Assembly: GCA_945897765.1 (NCBI GenBank)
Contig: CAMDGP010000163.1
Location: 1 to 5,459, forward strand
Reading direction: 5' to 3'
Origin: Chitinophaga pinensis
GTDB taxonomy: Bacteria; Bacteroidota; Bacteroidia; Flavobacteriales_D; Crocinitomicaceae
DNA length: 5,459 nucleotides
Under the pieces are notes generated by a model. That model ran no database searches. It saw only the letters and a program-made list of their open reading frames with translations, and was not told where the DNA came from. The position numbers were made by a program, and so were the translations under genes. Each line of letters starts with the position of its first letter. The stretch's first letter is position 1. Below are positions 1-5,459 of this stretch, one piece after another.

Positions 1-133
1 GTTTGGTGAACAGTTGAAATGGGATTTTAACCGATTGTTCGTAGCGTTTACGATTTATATCAAACCAATCTTTGTGATTATTTCCTGCGAGTTCGATAAA
101 AAAATCGAGGTAATCTTGGGTAAAAAAAGCCAT
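1..133 (-). CDS. DUF2461-family protein, N-terminal part (cut by window edge)
   Basis: Reading the minus strand from the ATG at 133-131 gives 44 codons, open to the window edge. The peptide begins MAFFTQDYLDFF and continues with N18-N19-H20-K21-D22-W23-F24-D25 and R28-K29-R30-Y31-E32. This 'NNHKDWFD..RKRYE' block, shortly after an aromatic-rich start, is the N-terminal signature I recognise from DUF2461 (TIGR02453-type) proteins. Those are usually about 220-230 residues, so roughly a fifth is visible. They are soluble proteins of unknown biochemical function, common in Bacteroidota. The start sits where family members normally start. Its first base is also the last base of the upstream repeat gene's TAA stop (TAATG), with no Shine-Dalgarno, which suggests reinitiation by terminating ribosomes. 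The family call rests on about 40 residues only. Confidence 0.8.
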   Translation of the reverse strand, partial: MAFFTQDYLDFFIELAGNNHKDWFDINRKRYEQSVKIPFQLFTK

Positions 134-591
134 TATAAAAAAGTTACAAATAAACAAATTGGAATCGCACCACTGTAAGTGTATAGACGATCGGAGCTAA
201 AAGTTGATTTTCCTCGGTACAAATATTTCCCGTCAAACGTATATAGTATGTCGGACGAAAAGGTTGATTTCCCTTTGTAAATATATTTCCCATCAAAGGT
301 GTAGAGAATGTCTGAACTGAATGTGGATTTTCCTCTATAGACATATTGTCCGTCGAAGGTGAACAAAATATCACTCGAAAAAGAACTTTTCCCTCTGTAG
401 ATATATTTTCCATCGTACGAATTAAGAACATCTGATGAAAAAGTAGATTTTCCTTTATACATGTATTTTCCGTCGTAACTAAAAATTATATCTGATGAAA
501 AAGTACTAGCGCCTTTGTGGATATAAGATGTGTTTTGACCAAATAAATCAATCGTTAATAAAGCAAAGAATAAAAACTGAAGATATTTCAT
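133..591 (-). CDS. Secreted protein of six 20-residue tandem repeats, function unknown
   Basis: A 152-residue protein. Residues 1-18 form a short signal peptide (MKYLQ, then FLFFALLTIDLFG), with likely cleavage before Q19, so it is probably exported to the periplasm or beyond. Residues 25-144 are six repeats of exactly 20 residues with consensus Y-(K/R)-G-K-S-T-F-S-S-D-I-L-Y-T-(Y/F)-D-G-K-Y-I. FSSD recurs at 31, 51, 71, 91, 111 and 131, and DG at 40, 60, 80, 100 and 120 (SG at 140). Alternating aromatic and polar residues with a DG turn suggest two short beta strands per repeat, closing into a small beta-propeller or 'beta-flower' fold; this is inference from the pattern. The last repeat keeps register to SG and then ends in a hydrophobic tail (AIPICLFVTFL). 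I know no function. There is no lipobox and no T9SS domain. It lies directly upstream of, and overlaps by one base, a DUF2461 gene. The ATG at 591 is the only start that gives a signal peptide. Confidence 0.85.
   Translation of the reverse strand: MKYLQFLFFALLTIDLFGQNTSYIHKGASTFSSDIIFSYDGKYMYKGKSTFSSDVLNSYDGKYIYRGKSSFSSDILFTFDGQYVYRGKSTFSSDILYTFDGKYIYKGKSTFSSDILYTFDGKYLYRGKSTFSSDRLYTYSGAIPICLFVTFL
160..519 (-). repeat. Six tandem 60-bp repeats inside the secreted repeat-protein gene
   Basis: The coding repeat has a period of exactly 60 bp over six units (residues 25-144), with no indel between units. A run such as TTTTCC or TTTCCC recurs at about the same offset every 60 bp. By eye, adjacent units differ at roughly a third of their bases although their proteins are almost identical. 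The array is therefore old and held at the protein level; it is not a fresh slippage-generated array. Confidence 0.9.
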
Positions 592-748
592 AAATCAGAT
601 AAAACACGAAAATAAGAAAATTTAGTCTCTTATATCGAAGAAAATAATTGCTTTAGATTAAAAGATACTTTTCTGTTTTTAGAACCAAACAAAAGGTTAC
701 TTTAAATTCAAGTTTTAACTTAAATACTTTCATTTAAACACTTCAAAA
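592..748. other. Intergenic region between the GlmU-like stop and the repeat gene
   Basis: This 157-bp AT-rich gap holds no ORF of note. On the minus strand it first contains a weak 8-bp A/U-rich inverted repeat (arms about 707-714 and 717-724, one G-U pair). The loop is very small and no U-tract follows, so it is at best a poor terminator for the upstream operon. Next comes a near-match to the Bacteroidota promoter (660-693, listed separately), then about 60 bp of leader to the ATG at 591. No riboswitch-like structure was recognised. Confidence 0.6.
660..693 (-). promoter_or_regulatory. Candidate Bacteroidota-type promoter for the repeat gene and DUF2461
   Basis: On the minus strand, TATCTTTT (667-660) matches the Bacteroidota -7 box TAnnTTTG at all but the last base. 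Two TTTG motifs lie upstream, at 689-686 (18-nt spacing) and 693-690 (22-nt spacing), both near the usual -33 distance. Transcription would start near 653, leaving a leader of about 60 nt. The box is imperfect and the region is AT-rich, so chance matches are likely. Confidence 0.35.
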
Positions 749-1879
749 TCAGTTTTTTTCGATGAATTCAAAAATTTCAATTTCTTCTGGTGTCAAGTTC
801 AAACCTCGTCGATTCATCATGTTGTTTGAATATTCAATTGCTTTATTCAATTTGAATTTTACAAAACCATCGCTTCCTCCCCAAGAGAAAGAGGGAATGA
901 ATTTCGGTGGAAAATCGGCTCCGAAAATATTACACGAAACTCCGACAACTGTTGCAGTGTTGAACATCGAATTGATACTGCATTTGCTATGATCACCCAT
1001 ACAAACGCCCATAAATTGAGTATCTGTTTTGATTTCAGCATTTTGTTCGTAGGAATAAGTTGAAACATTTCCGTAGTTATTTTTCAAATTGGAAGAATTG
1101 GTATCAGCTCCAAGATTGCACCATTCGCCAATTGAAGCATTTCCTAAAAATCCATCGTGACCTTTATTTGAATAAGCTTGAAAGGTTACGTTGTTTATTT
1201 CGCCACCAACTTTGCAATGAGGTCCAAGTGTGCATGGTCCGTAAACTTTAGTGCTTAATTTCAAAGCGGCATGTTCGTTCAAAGCCAATCCACCACGAAC
1301 AACAGATCCTTCCATGATTTCAGCATCTTTCCCAACATAGATTGCTCCAGTTGTTGTATTCAAAATAGAAGCTTCAACAATCGCTCCTTCTTCAAGAAAT
1401 AATCGGTTTACAGGACCTATCAATGTATTTGTATTGCTCAATTTTTGCGACTTTCTTCCAGCGGTAATTAAATCAAAGTCTTGTTCCAAAACAGCACCAT
1501 TTTTTTGATACATATGCCATCTTTGTGAAAGTTGTATCGGTTCTTGTCCTGTGAATTGAACTTTTTGATCCTTATTTCCATTTGAAGCTATAAATATATC
1601 ATTCCAATAAAGCACAGTATTTTCTTCAAGATTTAAAACTGCAACTACTATATCTTCATTTGGAATGATAGAAGCGTTTACACGAATTGCGTTTTCTATA
1701 GATTTAAATTTACCTGAAAGATAATATTCAGTAATAAAACCAATCTCAGCTTCAGGAAGATATGTTTTCCAACGTTCATCATTTGTTAAGATGCCAATAC
1801 GTAAGTTACCAACCGGTCGAGTTAAAGTCAGAGGTGCAAATCGTAAATGCAGACCACAGTCGTCTAAATTAATTTTCAT
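749..1879 (-). CDS. GlmU-like sugar nucleotidyl/acetyltransferase with left-handed beta-helix (Bacteroidota type)
   Basis: A 376-residue cytosolic protein of the Bacteroidota GlmU-like family (TIGR03991 type), taken to make UDP-GlcNAc for cell-wall and LPS precursors. Residues 16-37 (PLTLTRPVGNLRIGIL, then W37) are the N-terminal family signature. The classical GlmU loop GxGTRM is absent. Residues from about 160 to 320 are hexapeptide repeats typical of a left-handed beta-helix acyltransferase (for example AIVEAS, AEIMEG, CKVGGE, ASIGEW). The block NKGHDGFLGNASIG, with H241, followed by CNLGADTNSSN lines up with the region of E. coli GlmU holding catalytic His363 and Asn377/Asn386, so acetyl transfer is plausible. 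The C-terminal PKFIPSFSWGG block (325-335) is also family-typical. Length is close to family normal. The ATG lies inside the end of the symporter gene (11-bp overlap), with no Shine-Dalgarno, implying coupled translation. The family is clear; the exact sugar substrate is inferred. Confidence 0.88.
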   Translation of the reverse strand: MKINLDDCGLHLRFAPLTLTRPVGNLRIGILTNDERWKTYLPEAEIGFITEYYLSGKFKSIENAIRVNASIIPNEDIVVAVLNLEENTVLYWNDIFIASNGNKDQKVQFTGQEPIQLSQRWHMYQKNGAVLEQDFDLITAGRKSQKLSNTNTLIGPVNRLFLEEGAIVEASILNTTTGAIYVGKDAEIMEGSVVRGGLALNEHAALKLSTKVYGPCTLGPHCKVGGEINNVTFQAYSNKGHDGFLGNASIGEWCNLGADTNSSNLKNNYGNVSTYSYEQNAEIKTDTQFMGVCMGDHSKCSINSMFNTATVVGVSCNIFGADFPPKFIPSFSWGGSDGFVKFKLNKAIEYSNNMMNRRGLNLTPEEIEIFEFIEKN

Positions 1880-3332
1880 GAGCTAACGCAGTTTTATAAC
1901 TAAAAATGTAAAGTAAAAGGAATGTAATGGAACCGTTAATTATTAGCATTTCATATCCAATTTTATAATCTGGACCGAATAATAGAGCAGTATTTTTTTC
2001 CAAAAGATAGCACATTAATGGTGCAGCAATACAAACAATAGGTACAATGTTCTTTTTTAAGGAACGTTTTGTAATTATTCCAAATGAGAACAAACCCAGT
2101 AATGGACCATAAGTATAACCTGCAATTAAGAAGATTAAGTCAACAATGGTTTTACTGTCGACTGCTTTGAAAATGAAAACTAGAATAATAAAGATGGCTG
2201 CAAAACTGAGGTGAATTATTTTCCGAAGCTTTATTTTGTCTTCTTCATTTCGATTTTTATTTCGTTCAAAACCAAGTATATCAATGCAAAATGATGCTGT
2301 TAATGCGGTAATAGCCCCATCAACTGATGGAAAAAGTGCTGAAATAAGTCCAATTATGAAAATTAAGAATATTCCTTTTGATAAATGAAGTTGCACGATT
2401 GATGGAAAGACATCATCGGGTGCAAACTCCCAATTATTTTGCTTAGCGTATAAAAACAAAAGTCCACCTAAGAACATGAAAAGGGCATTTACAACAAGTA
2501 GAACAAGACTAAAAGTAACCATGTTCTTTTGGGCGTCTTTTAATGATTTCACGCTGATGTTTTTTTGCATCATTTCTTGGTCTAAACCTGTCATAGCAAT
2601 TGTCATGAATGCACCACCCAAAACGTGTTTCAAAAAGTAGCTCTTTTTATTAACGTCCGTTTCCCAAAGTTTGGTCATTCCTTCAGCTTCCAATTTCCCC
2701 CAAATCGTTGACCAATTTAAATTTAAACTATCTTGAATTGCAAAAATACAGACTACTAATGCCAAGAGCATGAAAAGGGTTTGAAGCGTATCTGTCCAGA
2801 CAATTGTTTTTACACCACCTTTGAATGTATAAGCAATTATCATTAGCATAATAACCAAGGTTGTCAACCAAAATGGAATACCAATTTCCTCAAAAACAAA
2901 TGTTTGCATGACGTTAATCACCAAATAGAGTCGAACGGTTGCTCCTAAAGTCCTTGATAAAATAAAATATCCAGCTCCCCACTGATACGCACTGAAACCC
3001 AAACGATGATTTAAATAAGTATAGATTGAGGTTAGATTATATTTATAATAAAGTGGCAAAAGAACATAAGCGACTACAAAATATCCAAGAAAAAAACCGA
3101 TAACAAGTTGATAATACGTCCAACCGTTTGCACCAACTGAACCTGGAACTGAGATAAAAGTAACACCTGAAAGCGACGTGCCAATCATGCCAAAAGCAAC
3201 TAAATACCATGGACTTTGTTTATTCCCCGAAAAAAAAGCTTGGGAATCAGCATTTCTAGAAGAAAAATAGGAAATTCCTAGAAGTGTTAGAAAGTAGGCT
3301 AAGAGAACGAATAAGATAATTTCTTTTGGCAT
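1869..3332 (-). CDS. Sodium:solute symporter (SSS family), substrate unknown
   Basis: A 487-residue inner-membrane protein that would use the sodium gradient to import a small solute. Hydrophobicity read by eye gives about 13 membrane helices, the usual number for SSS/SSF (PF00474) proteins: roughly 4-24, 41-64, 73-96, 117-147, 153-172, 180-203, 233-252, 271-297, 319-351, 372-389, 395-422, 429-445 and 459-478. Family signs are GTSLSGVTFISVPG (51-64) in the second helix, GLDQEMMQKN (249-258) in the loop that Bacteroidota members conserve, and SALFPSVDGAITALTASF (331-348), which matches the helix holding the Na2 sodium site of vSGLT. There, A332 and S336 fit A361 and S365, but P335 replaces S364. 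Positive loops (355-371, 422-428) fit a cytoplasmic side. The substrate (sugar, amino acid, sialic acid or other) cannot be told from sequence. It is the first gene of an operon with the GlmU-like gene, which could hint at an amino-sugar link, but that is speculation. Confidence 0.92.
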   Translation of the reverse strand: MPKEIILFVLLAYFLTLLGISYFSSRNADSQAFFSGNKQSPWYLVAFGMIGTSLSGVTFISVPGSVGANGWTYYQLVIGFFLGYFVVAYVLLPLYYKYNLTSIYTYLNHRLGFSAYQWGAGYFILSRTLGATVRLYLVINVMQTFVFEEIGIPFWLTTLVIMLMIIAYTFKGGVKTIVWTDTLQTLFMLLALVVCIFAIQDSLNLNWSTIWGKLEAEGMTKLWETDVNKKSYFLKHVLGGAFMTIAMTGLDQEMMQKNISVKSLKDAQKNMVTFSLVLLVVNALFMFLGGLLFLYAKQNNWEFAPDDVFPSIVQLHLSKGIFLIFIIGLISALFPSVDGAITALTASFCIDILGFERNKNRNEEDKIKLRKIIHLSFAAIFIILVFIFKAVDSKTIVDLIFLIAGYTYGPLLGLFSFGIITKRSLKKNIVPIVCIAAPLMCYLLEKNTALLFGPDYKIGYEMLIINGSITFLLLYIFSYKTALAHEN

Positions 3333-3370
3333 AAAAAATTTAAGAGTATAAAAATAAGAAAGCTTTTTAG

Positions 3371-3398
3371 CAAATCTTCATTTTTGTAACAACTTCAA
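3371..3398 (-). promoter_or_regulatory. Weak candidate promoter for the symporter/GlmU-like operon
   Basis: On the minus strand, AAGATTTG (3378-3371) matches TAnnTTTG at all but the first base. A TTG (3398-3396) lies 17 nt upstream. The implied leader is about 30 nt. Other one-mismatch boxes exist in the same AT-rich spacer (for example TAATTTAG), so this choice is uncertain. Confidence 0.2.
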
Positions 3399-3416
3399 CA
3401 TACTAAATTATCTTTG
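3383..3416 (+). promoter_or_regulatory. Bacteroidota-type promoter of the DUF7935-like gene
   Basis: TATCTTTG at 3409-3416 is an exact match to the Bacteroidota -7 consensus TAnnTTTG. TTTG at 3383-3386 provides the -33 element, with 22 nt between them, inside the 17-23 nt range reported for Flavobacterium promoters. Transcription would start around 3420-3424, only about 8-12 nt before the ATG at 3432, leaving almost no leader and no room for a Shine-Dalgarno. Confidence 0.65.
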
Positions 3417-3431
3417 TAATAAATATATCGT

Positions 3432-3974
3432 ATGAATTTAATGTTGTTTTTCGGAATTTTAGTTGTCACAGCTGGTGCAATGGTTGCAATAGTTTATTTT
3501 TTTCTCAATAAAATGGGAGAAAATATTTCCAAGCAAAATGAAAAAGAAGTGAGGCATTTACAGTTTGAATTAAAGAAACAACGTCAAGAATTTTTCCTTC
3601 CAAATAGGGTAGAGGCTTATCAACGTTCAATTTTGTTATTGGAGCGATTACATCCAAATAGTTTGGTGATGCGTTTACACAACCCAGGTTTACCTGCAAT
3701 GGCTTTACAAGCTGAATTTTTAAAAGCAATTCGCGATGAATACAATCACAATGTGGCGCAACAATTATTTGTTTCGCCATTGGCTTGGAAAATGATTAAA
3801 GATTCTAAGGAGGAAGTAGTTAAGTTGATAAACCTAGCCGGAAATCAAATGACAGCAACATCAACTGGAATGGAACTTTCAGCAAAGGTTTTTGAGATTC
3901 TTTCTCAAATGGATCAAATACCATCAGACATTACAATTGAATACCTTAAAAAGGAATTTCAAGAATTGTTTTAG
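3432..3974 (+). CDS. DUF7935-like single-pass membrane protein, function unknown
   Basis: A 180-residue protein with one N-terminal membrane helix (about 4-25), a charged, probably coiled-coil stretch (about 30-54, KQNEKEVRHLQFELKKQRQE) and a mainly helical cytosolic domain. The blocks LPNRVEAYQR (56-65), LERLHP (70-75) and EYNHNVAQQLFVS (103-115), with the following W119, match what I recall of the DUF7935 family, widespread in Bacteroidota and usually about 170-180 residues. No catalytic motif is visible and no function is known to me. A membrane-anchored helical scaffold is the most that can be inferred. The ATG at 3432 is just downstream of an exact TAnnTTTG promoter box. A second Met at residue 4 is a possible alternative start. 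The gene stands alone, with a divergent symporter operon to the left and a convergent adhesin gene 4 bp to the right. Confidence 0.8.
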   Translation: MNLMLFFGILVVTAGAMVAIVYFFLNKMGENISKQNEKEVRHLQFELKKQRQEFFLPNRVEAYQRSILLLERLHPNSLVMRLHNPGLPAMALQAEFLKAIRDEYNHNVAQQLFVSPLAWKMIKDSKEEVVKLINLAGNQMTATSTGMELSAKVFEILSQMDQIPSDITIEYLKKEFQELF

Positions 3975-3978
3975 TTAG

Positions 3979-5459
3979 TTATTTAACAACGTGAATAAAA
4001 CCATTTTTTGTTCCGCTATCGAGTGGTGATTCGTAATCCATTTTATAAAAGTAAACACCTTCAATAAGTTCTTTTCCATTTTGAGTGTCACCTATAAATT
4101 GTGAACTTGTTTCAGTTTGTTCATAGATTAAATTTCCCCAGCGATTGAAAATGTAAATTTTATATTTATCACATGTTTGAAAATAAGTATGTAAATCCAA
4201 AATATCGTTTATTCCATCATCATTTGCGGTAATAACATTTGGAAATTCAAATTCATTGAAATTATAAAGATTGGCAATTGTCGGATTCACAGTACTTGGT
4301 GCTGAAGTACAACCAAATTGTGAAATGATAAATGCCGAATACTGACCAATATCATCTAATTCAAATTGCATTGTAAAGTTTTCTTCATTTGAAAAAAAGT
4401 TATTAGGGCCGCTCCAAGTGATTACAGAATTTGCTTCAGATTGAGAAGTAAATTGTATTTCGTCTCCGGGACATTCAGGTGTTGTCACTGCTAAAATGGG
4501 AGCAGCTGGAGTTGGTGAAATGTACATATTGAAAGTGCTTGAAGCCAAACAACCAAAACTAGTCGTAGCATTTAACGTTATTGGAAAAATTCCAGCGCTG
4601 TTAAAAATAAATATGAAACTTGAATCTGTTGAAATAATATTTCCAGCTTGAGTCCATGAATAAGTTAAACTTTCTCCAGTGCTTACGGTTGTAGCATTTG
4701 CGACATTAAATTCAATATCCTCACAAATAGTAGAATCAACGATAAAGTTAATATCCGGAATATCATGAGCGATGAATGTTAAAGTAGTTGTGTCGTCACA
4801 TGTAAAGCCGTCTTGTGTTTCCACTGCTATTAAAGTCATTGTGTGTTCACCTGCACCTGTAACCAAAGTTGTAGTTTCAAATGTATTGGCAGCATTCGCA
4901 CCGTCAAGAATCCATTCATAGTTAGAATTTGTTGTGTTTGGGGTGGTCAAATTGGTGAAAGGAACGAAATTATTTATACATCTTTCTACAAATGAGAAAT
5001 TTGCAATCGGATTTTCGTAAATTATAATTGAACTTGATACTGTATCCACACATCCAAATTGAGAGGTTGAGGTTAAAAACAAATCTACTGTTCCTGATGA
5101 AGGGAAACTTAGCGGAATTGAATCTCCTGAATAGTTTTGAGTGCCATTTACAATCCAACTATGAGTCATTGGAGATCCATCGCTATTAATACTTGAACTT
5201 TCTAAAATAACTTGGTCACCAACACAATTGTTAGGCAAGTCAATTATTGCATTTGGAATAGAATTAATCGTAATAGTTCTTAAAATATTATCATTGCATC
5301 CCAAGTCTGACGTTGCCGTTAAAGTAATTGTATAGGTTCCTGAAATTGGGAATACATGATTAAAAGCAGTTGCATTTGACGTAAAACCGTCTGAGGAAGC
5401 CCAACTATAACTTGAAATTACGCCGTTACTGATTGTTGATGTATTCTCTAATATCAATG
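3979..5459 (-). CDS. Large secreted PKD/Ig-repeat protein with T9SS type B (CHU_C) sorting domain, C-terminal part
   Basis: The frame is open to the window edge. The first in-window codons (TTG at 5457-5455, then ILENTSTIS) lie inside a repeat, so this is the C-terminal 492 residues of a longer protein, not its start. From that TTG, residues about 1-66, 67-147, 148-231 and 232-315 are PKD-like beta-sandwich repeats ('YSW...G.Y.ITLTATS..GC'), and 316-395 is a related Ig-like repeat ending in 'GQYSAFIISQFGCTS'. Residues about 402-492 are the gliding-motility-associated C-terminal domain: FPNVITANDDGIND (405-418), YIFNRWGNLIYE (435-446), GKELIEGVYFYK (461-472), then GFIHVVK at the end. This domain directs export by the type IX secretion system and surface attachment or release. 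Known relatives are adhesin-like surface or extracellular proteins; the ligand is unknown. Cysteines recur about every 83 residues in pairs, which suggests one disulfide per repeat. Confidence 0.93.
   Translation of the reverse strand, partial: LILENTSTISNGVISSYSWASSDGFTSNATAFNHVFPISGTYTITLTATSDLGCNDNILRTITINSIPNAIIDLPNNCVGDQVILESSSINSDGSPMTHSWIVNGTQNYSGDSIPLSFPSSGTVDLFLTSTSQFGCVDTVSSSIIIYENPIANFSFVERCINNFVPFTNLTTPNTTNSNYEWILDGANAANTFETTTLVTGAGEHTMTLIAVETQDGFTCDDTTTLTFIAHDIPDINFIVDSTICEDIEFNVANATTVSTGESLTYSWTQAGNIISTDSSFIFIFNSAGIFPITLNATTSFGCLASSTFNMYISPTPAAPILAVTTPECPGDEIQFTSQSEANSVITWSGPNNFFSNEENFTMQFELDDIGQYSAFIISQFGCTSAPSTVNPTIANLYNFNEFEFPNVITANDDGINDILDLHTYFQTCDKYKIYIFNRWGNLIYEQTETSSQFIGDTQNGKELIEGVYFYKMDYESPLDSGTKNGFIHVVK

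Larger units (their letters stand above)
3333..3431. other. Divergent intergenic region between the symporter and DUF7935-like genes
   Basis: This 99-bp AT-rich spacer separates two divergently transcribed genes, so it must hold promoters for both. The rightward one is clear (3383-3416); the leftward one is weak (3371-3398). The two candidates partly overlap, so simultaneous use of both could interfere. No operator-like palindrome longer than AAAGCTTT (3359-3366) was seen. Confidence 0.6.

Noticed and set aside
144..431. A second minus-strand open frame (95 codons) running through the 60-bp repeats, itself repetitive
   Set aside because: Because 60 is a multiple of 3, a stop-free alternative frame in one unit tends to stay open in all of them. 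It has no signal peptide, recognisable motif or start signal, so it is a shadow of the real repeat gene.
160..519. CRISPR array or non-coding satellite as an explanation for the 60-bp periodicity
   Set aside because: The repeats have no unique spacers, differ at many synonymous sites and keep one reading frame with a signal peptide, so they are coding repeats.
707..724. Inverted repeat downstream of the GlmU-like gene as an intrinsic terminator
   Set aside because: The stem is all but one pair A/U or G-U, the loop would be only 2-4 nt, and no U-tract follows on the transcribed strand.
762..1251. Two short plus-strand ORFs opposite the GlmU-like gene (762-992 and 1060-1251)
   Set aside because: Both are antisense to a clear conserved gene, have no recognisable family features, and have no promoter or ribosome-site signal upstream.
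3505..3780. Minus-strand ORF of 91 codons opposite the DUF7935-like gene
   Set aside because: It is antisense to a gene with clear family motifs and a promoter. The translated peptide shows no recognisable domain.
4970..5158. Minus-strand 62-codon ORF in another frame of the PKD-repeat gene
   Set aside because: It lies wholly within the large secreted protein gene in a shifted frame, has no features of its own, and is best seen as a chance frame.
5455..5457. TTG as the translation start of the PKD/T9SS protein
   Set aside because: The frame stays open past it to the window edge, and the following residues sit in the middle of a PKD-like repeat with no signal peptide. It is an internal leucine codon of a truncated gene.

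Overview
The window looks like chromosomal DNA of a member of the Bacteroidota, most likely the Flavobacteriales. The base composition is AT-rich and no visible start codon has a Shine-Dalgarno sequence. One intergenic region carries an exact Bacteroidota -7 promoter box (TAnnTTTG). The gene content agrees: a secreted protein ending in a type IX secretion (gliding-motility type, CHU_C) sorting domain, the Bacteroidota-type GlmU-like protein that lacks the classical pyrophosphorylase loop, and a DUF7935-like membrane protein. Genus cannot be told from this sequence.

Layout from left to right. (1) 1-133, minus: the first 44 codons of a DUF2461-family protein, cut by the window edge. (2) 133-591, minus: a small secreted protein made of six exact 20-residue (60-bp) repeats. 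Its stop codon shares one base with the DUF2461 start (TAATG), so the two are probably co-transcribed and translationally coupled. (3) 592-748: intergenic, with a candidate promoter for the repeat gene. (4) 749-1879, minus: a GlmU-like left-handed beta-helix protein. (5) 1869-3332, minus: a 13-helix sodium:solute symporter whose 3' end overlaps the GlmU-like start by 11 bp, so these form a two-gene operon transcribed symporter first. (6) 3333-3431: a divergent intergenic region with a good promoter for the rightward gene. (7) 3432-3974, plus: a DUF7935-like single-pass membrane protein. (8) 3979-5459, minus: the C-terminal part of a large secreted adhesin-like protein with PKD/Ig-like repeats and a T9SS sorting domain. 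It is convergent with the DUF7935-like gene, with only 4 bp between the two stop codons.

No RNA gene, mobile element, CRISPR array or phage feature was seen. Most of the window is ordinary Bacteroidota core or cell-surface gene content. The part most worth a second look is the 20-residue repeat protein coupled to DUF2461. Its repeats are almost identical as protein but well diverged as DNA, including serine codons that have switched between the AGY and TCN boxes, which points to selection on the repeat sequence rather than recent expansion. I do not see convincing evidence for a novel multi-gene defence or biosynthetic system here.
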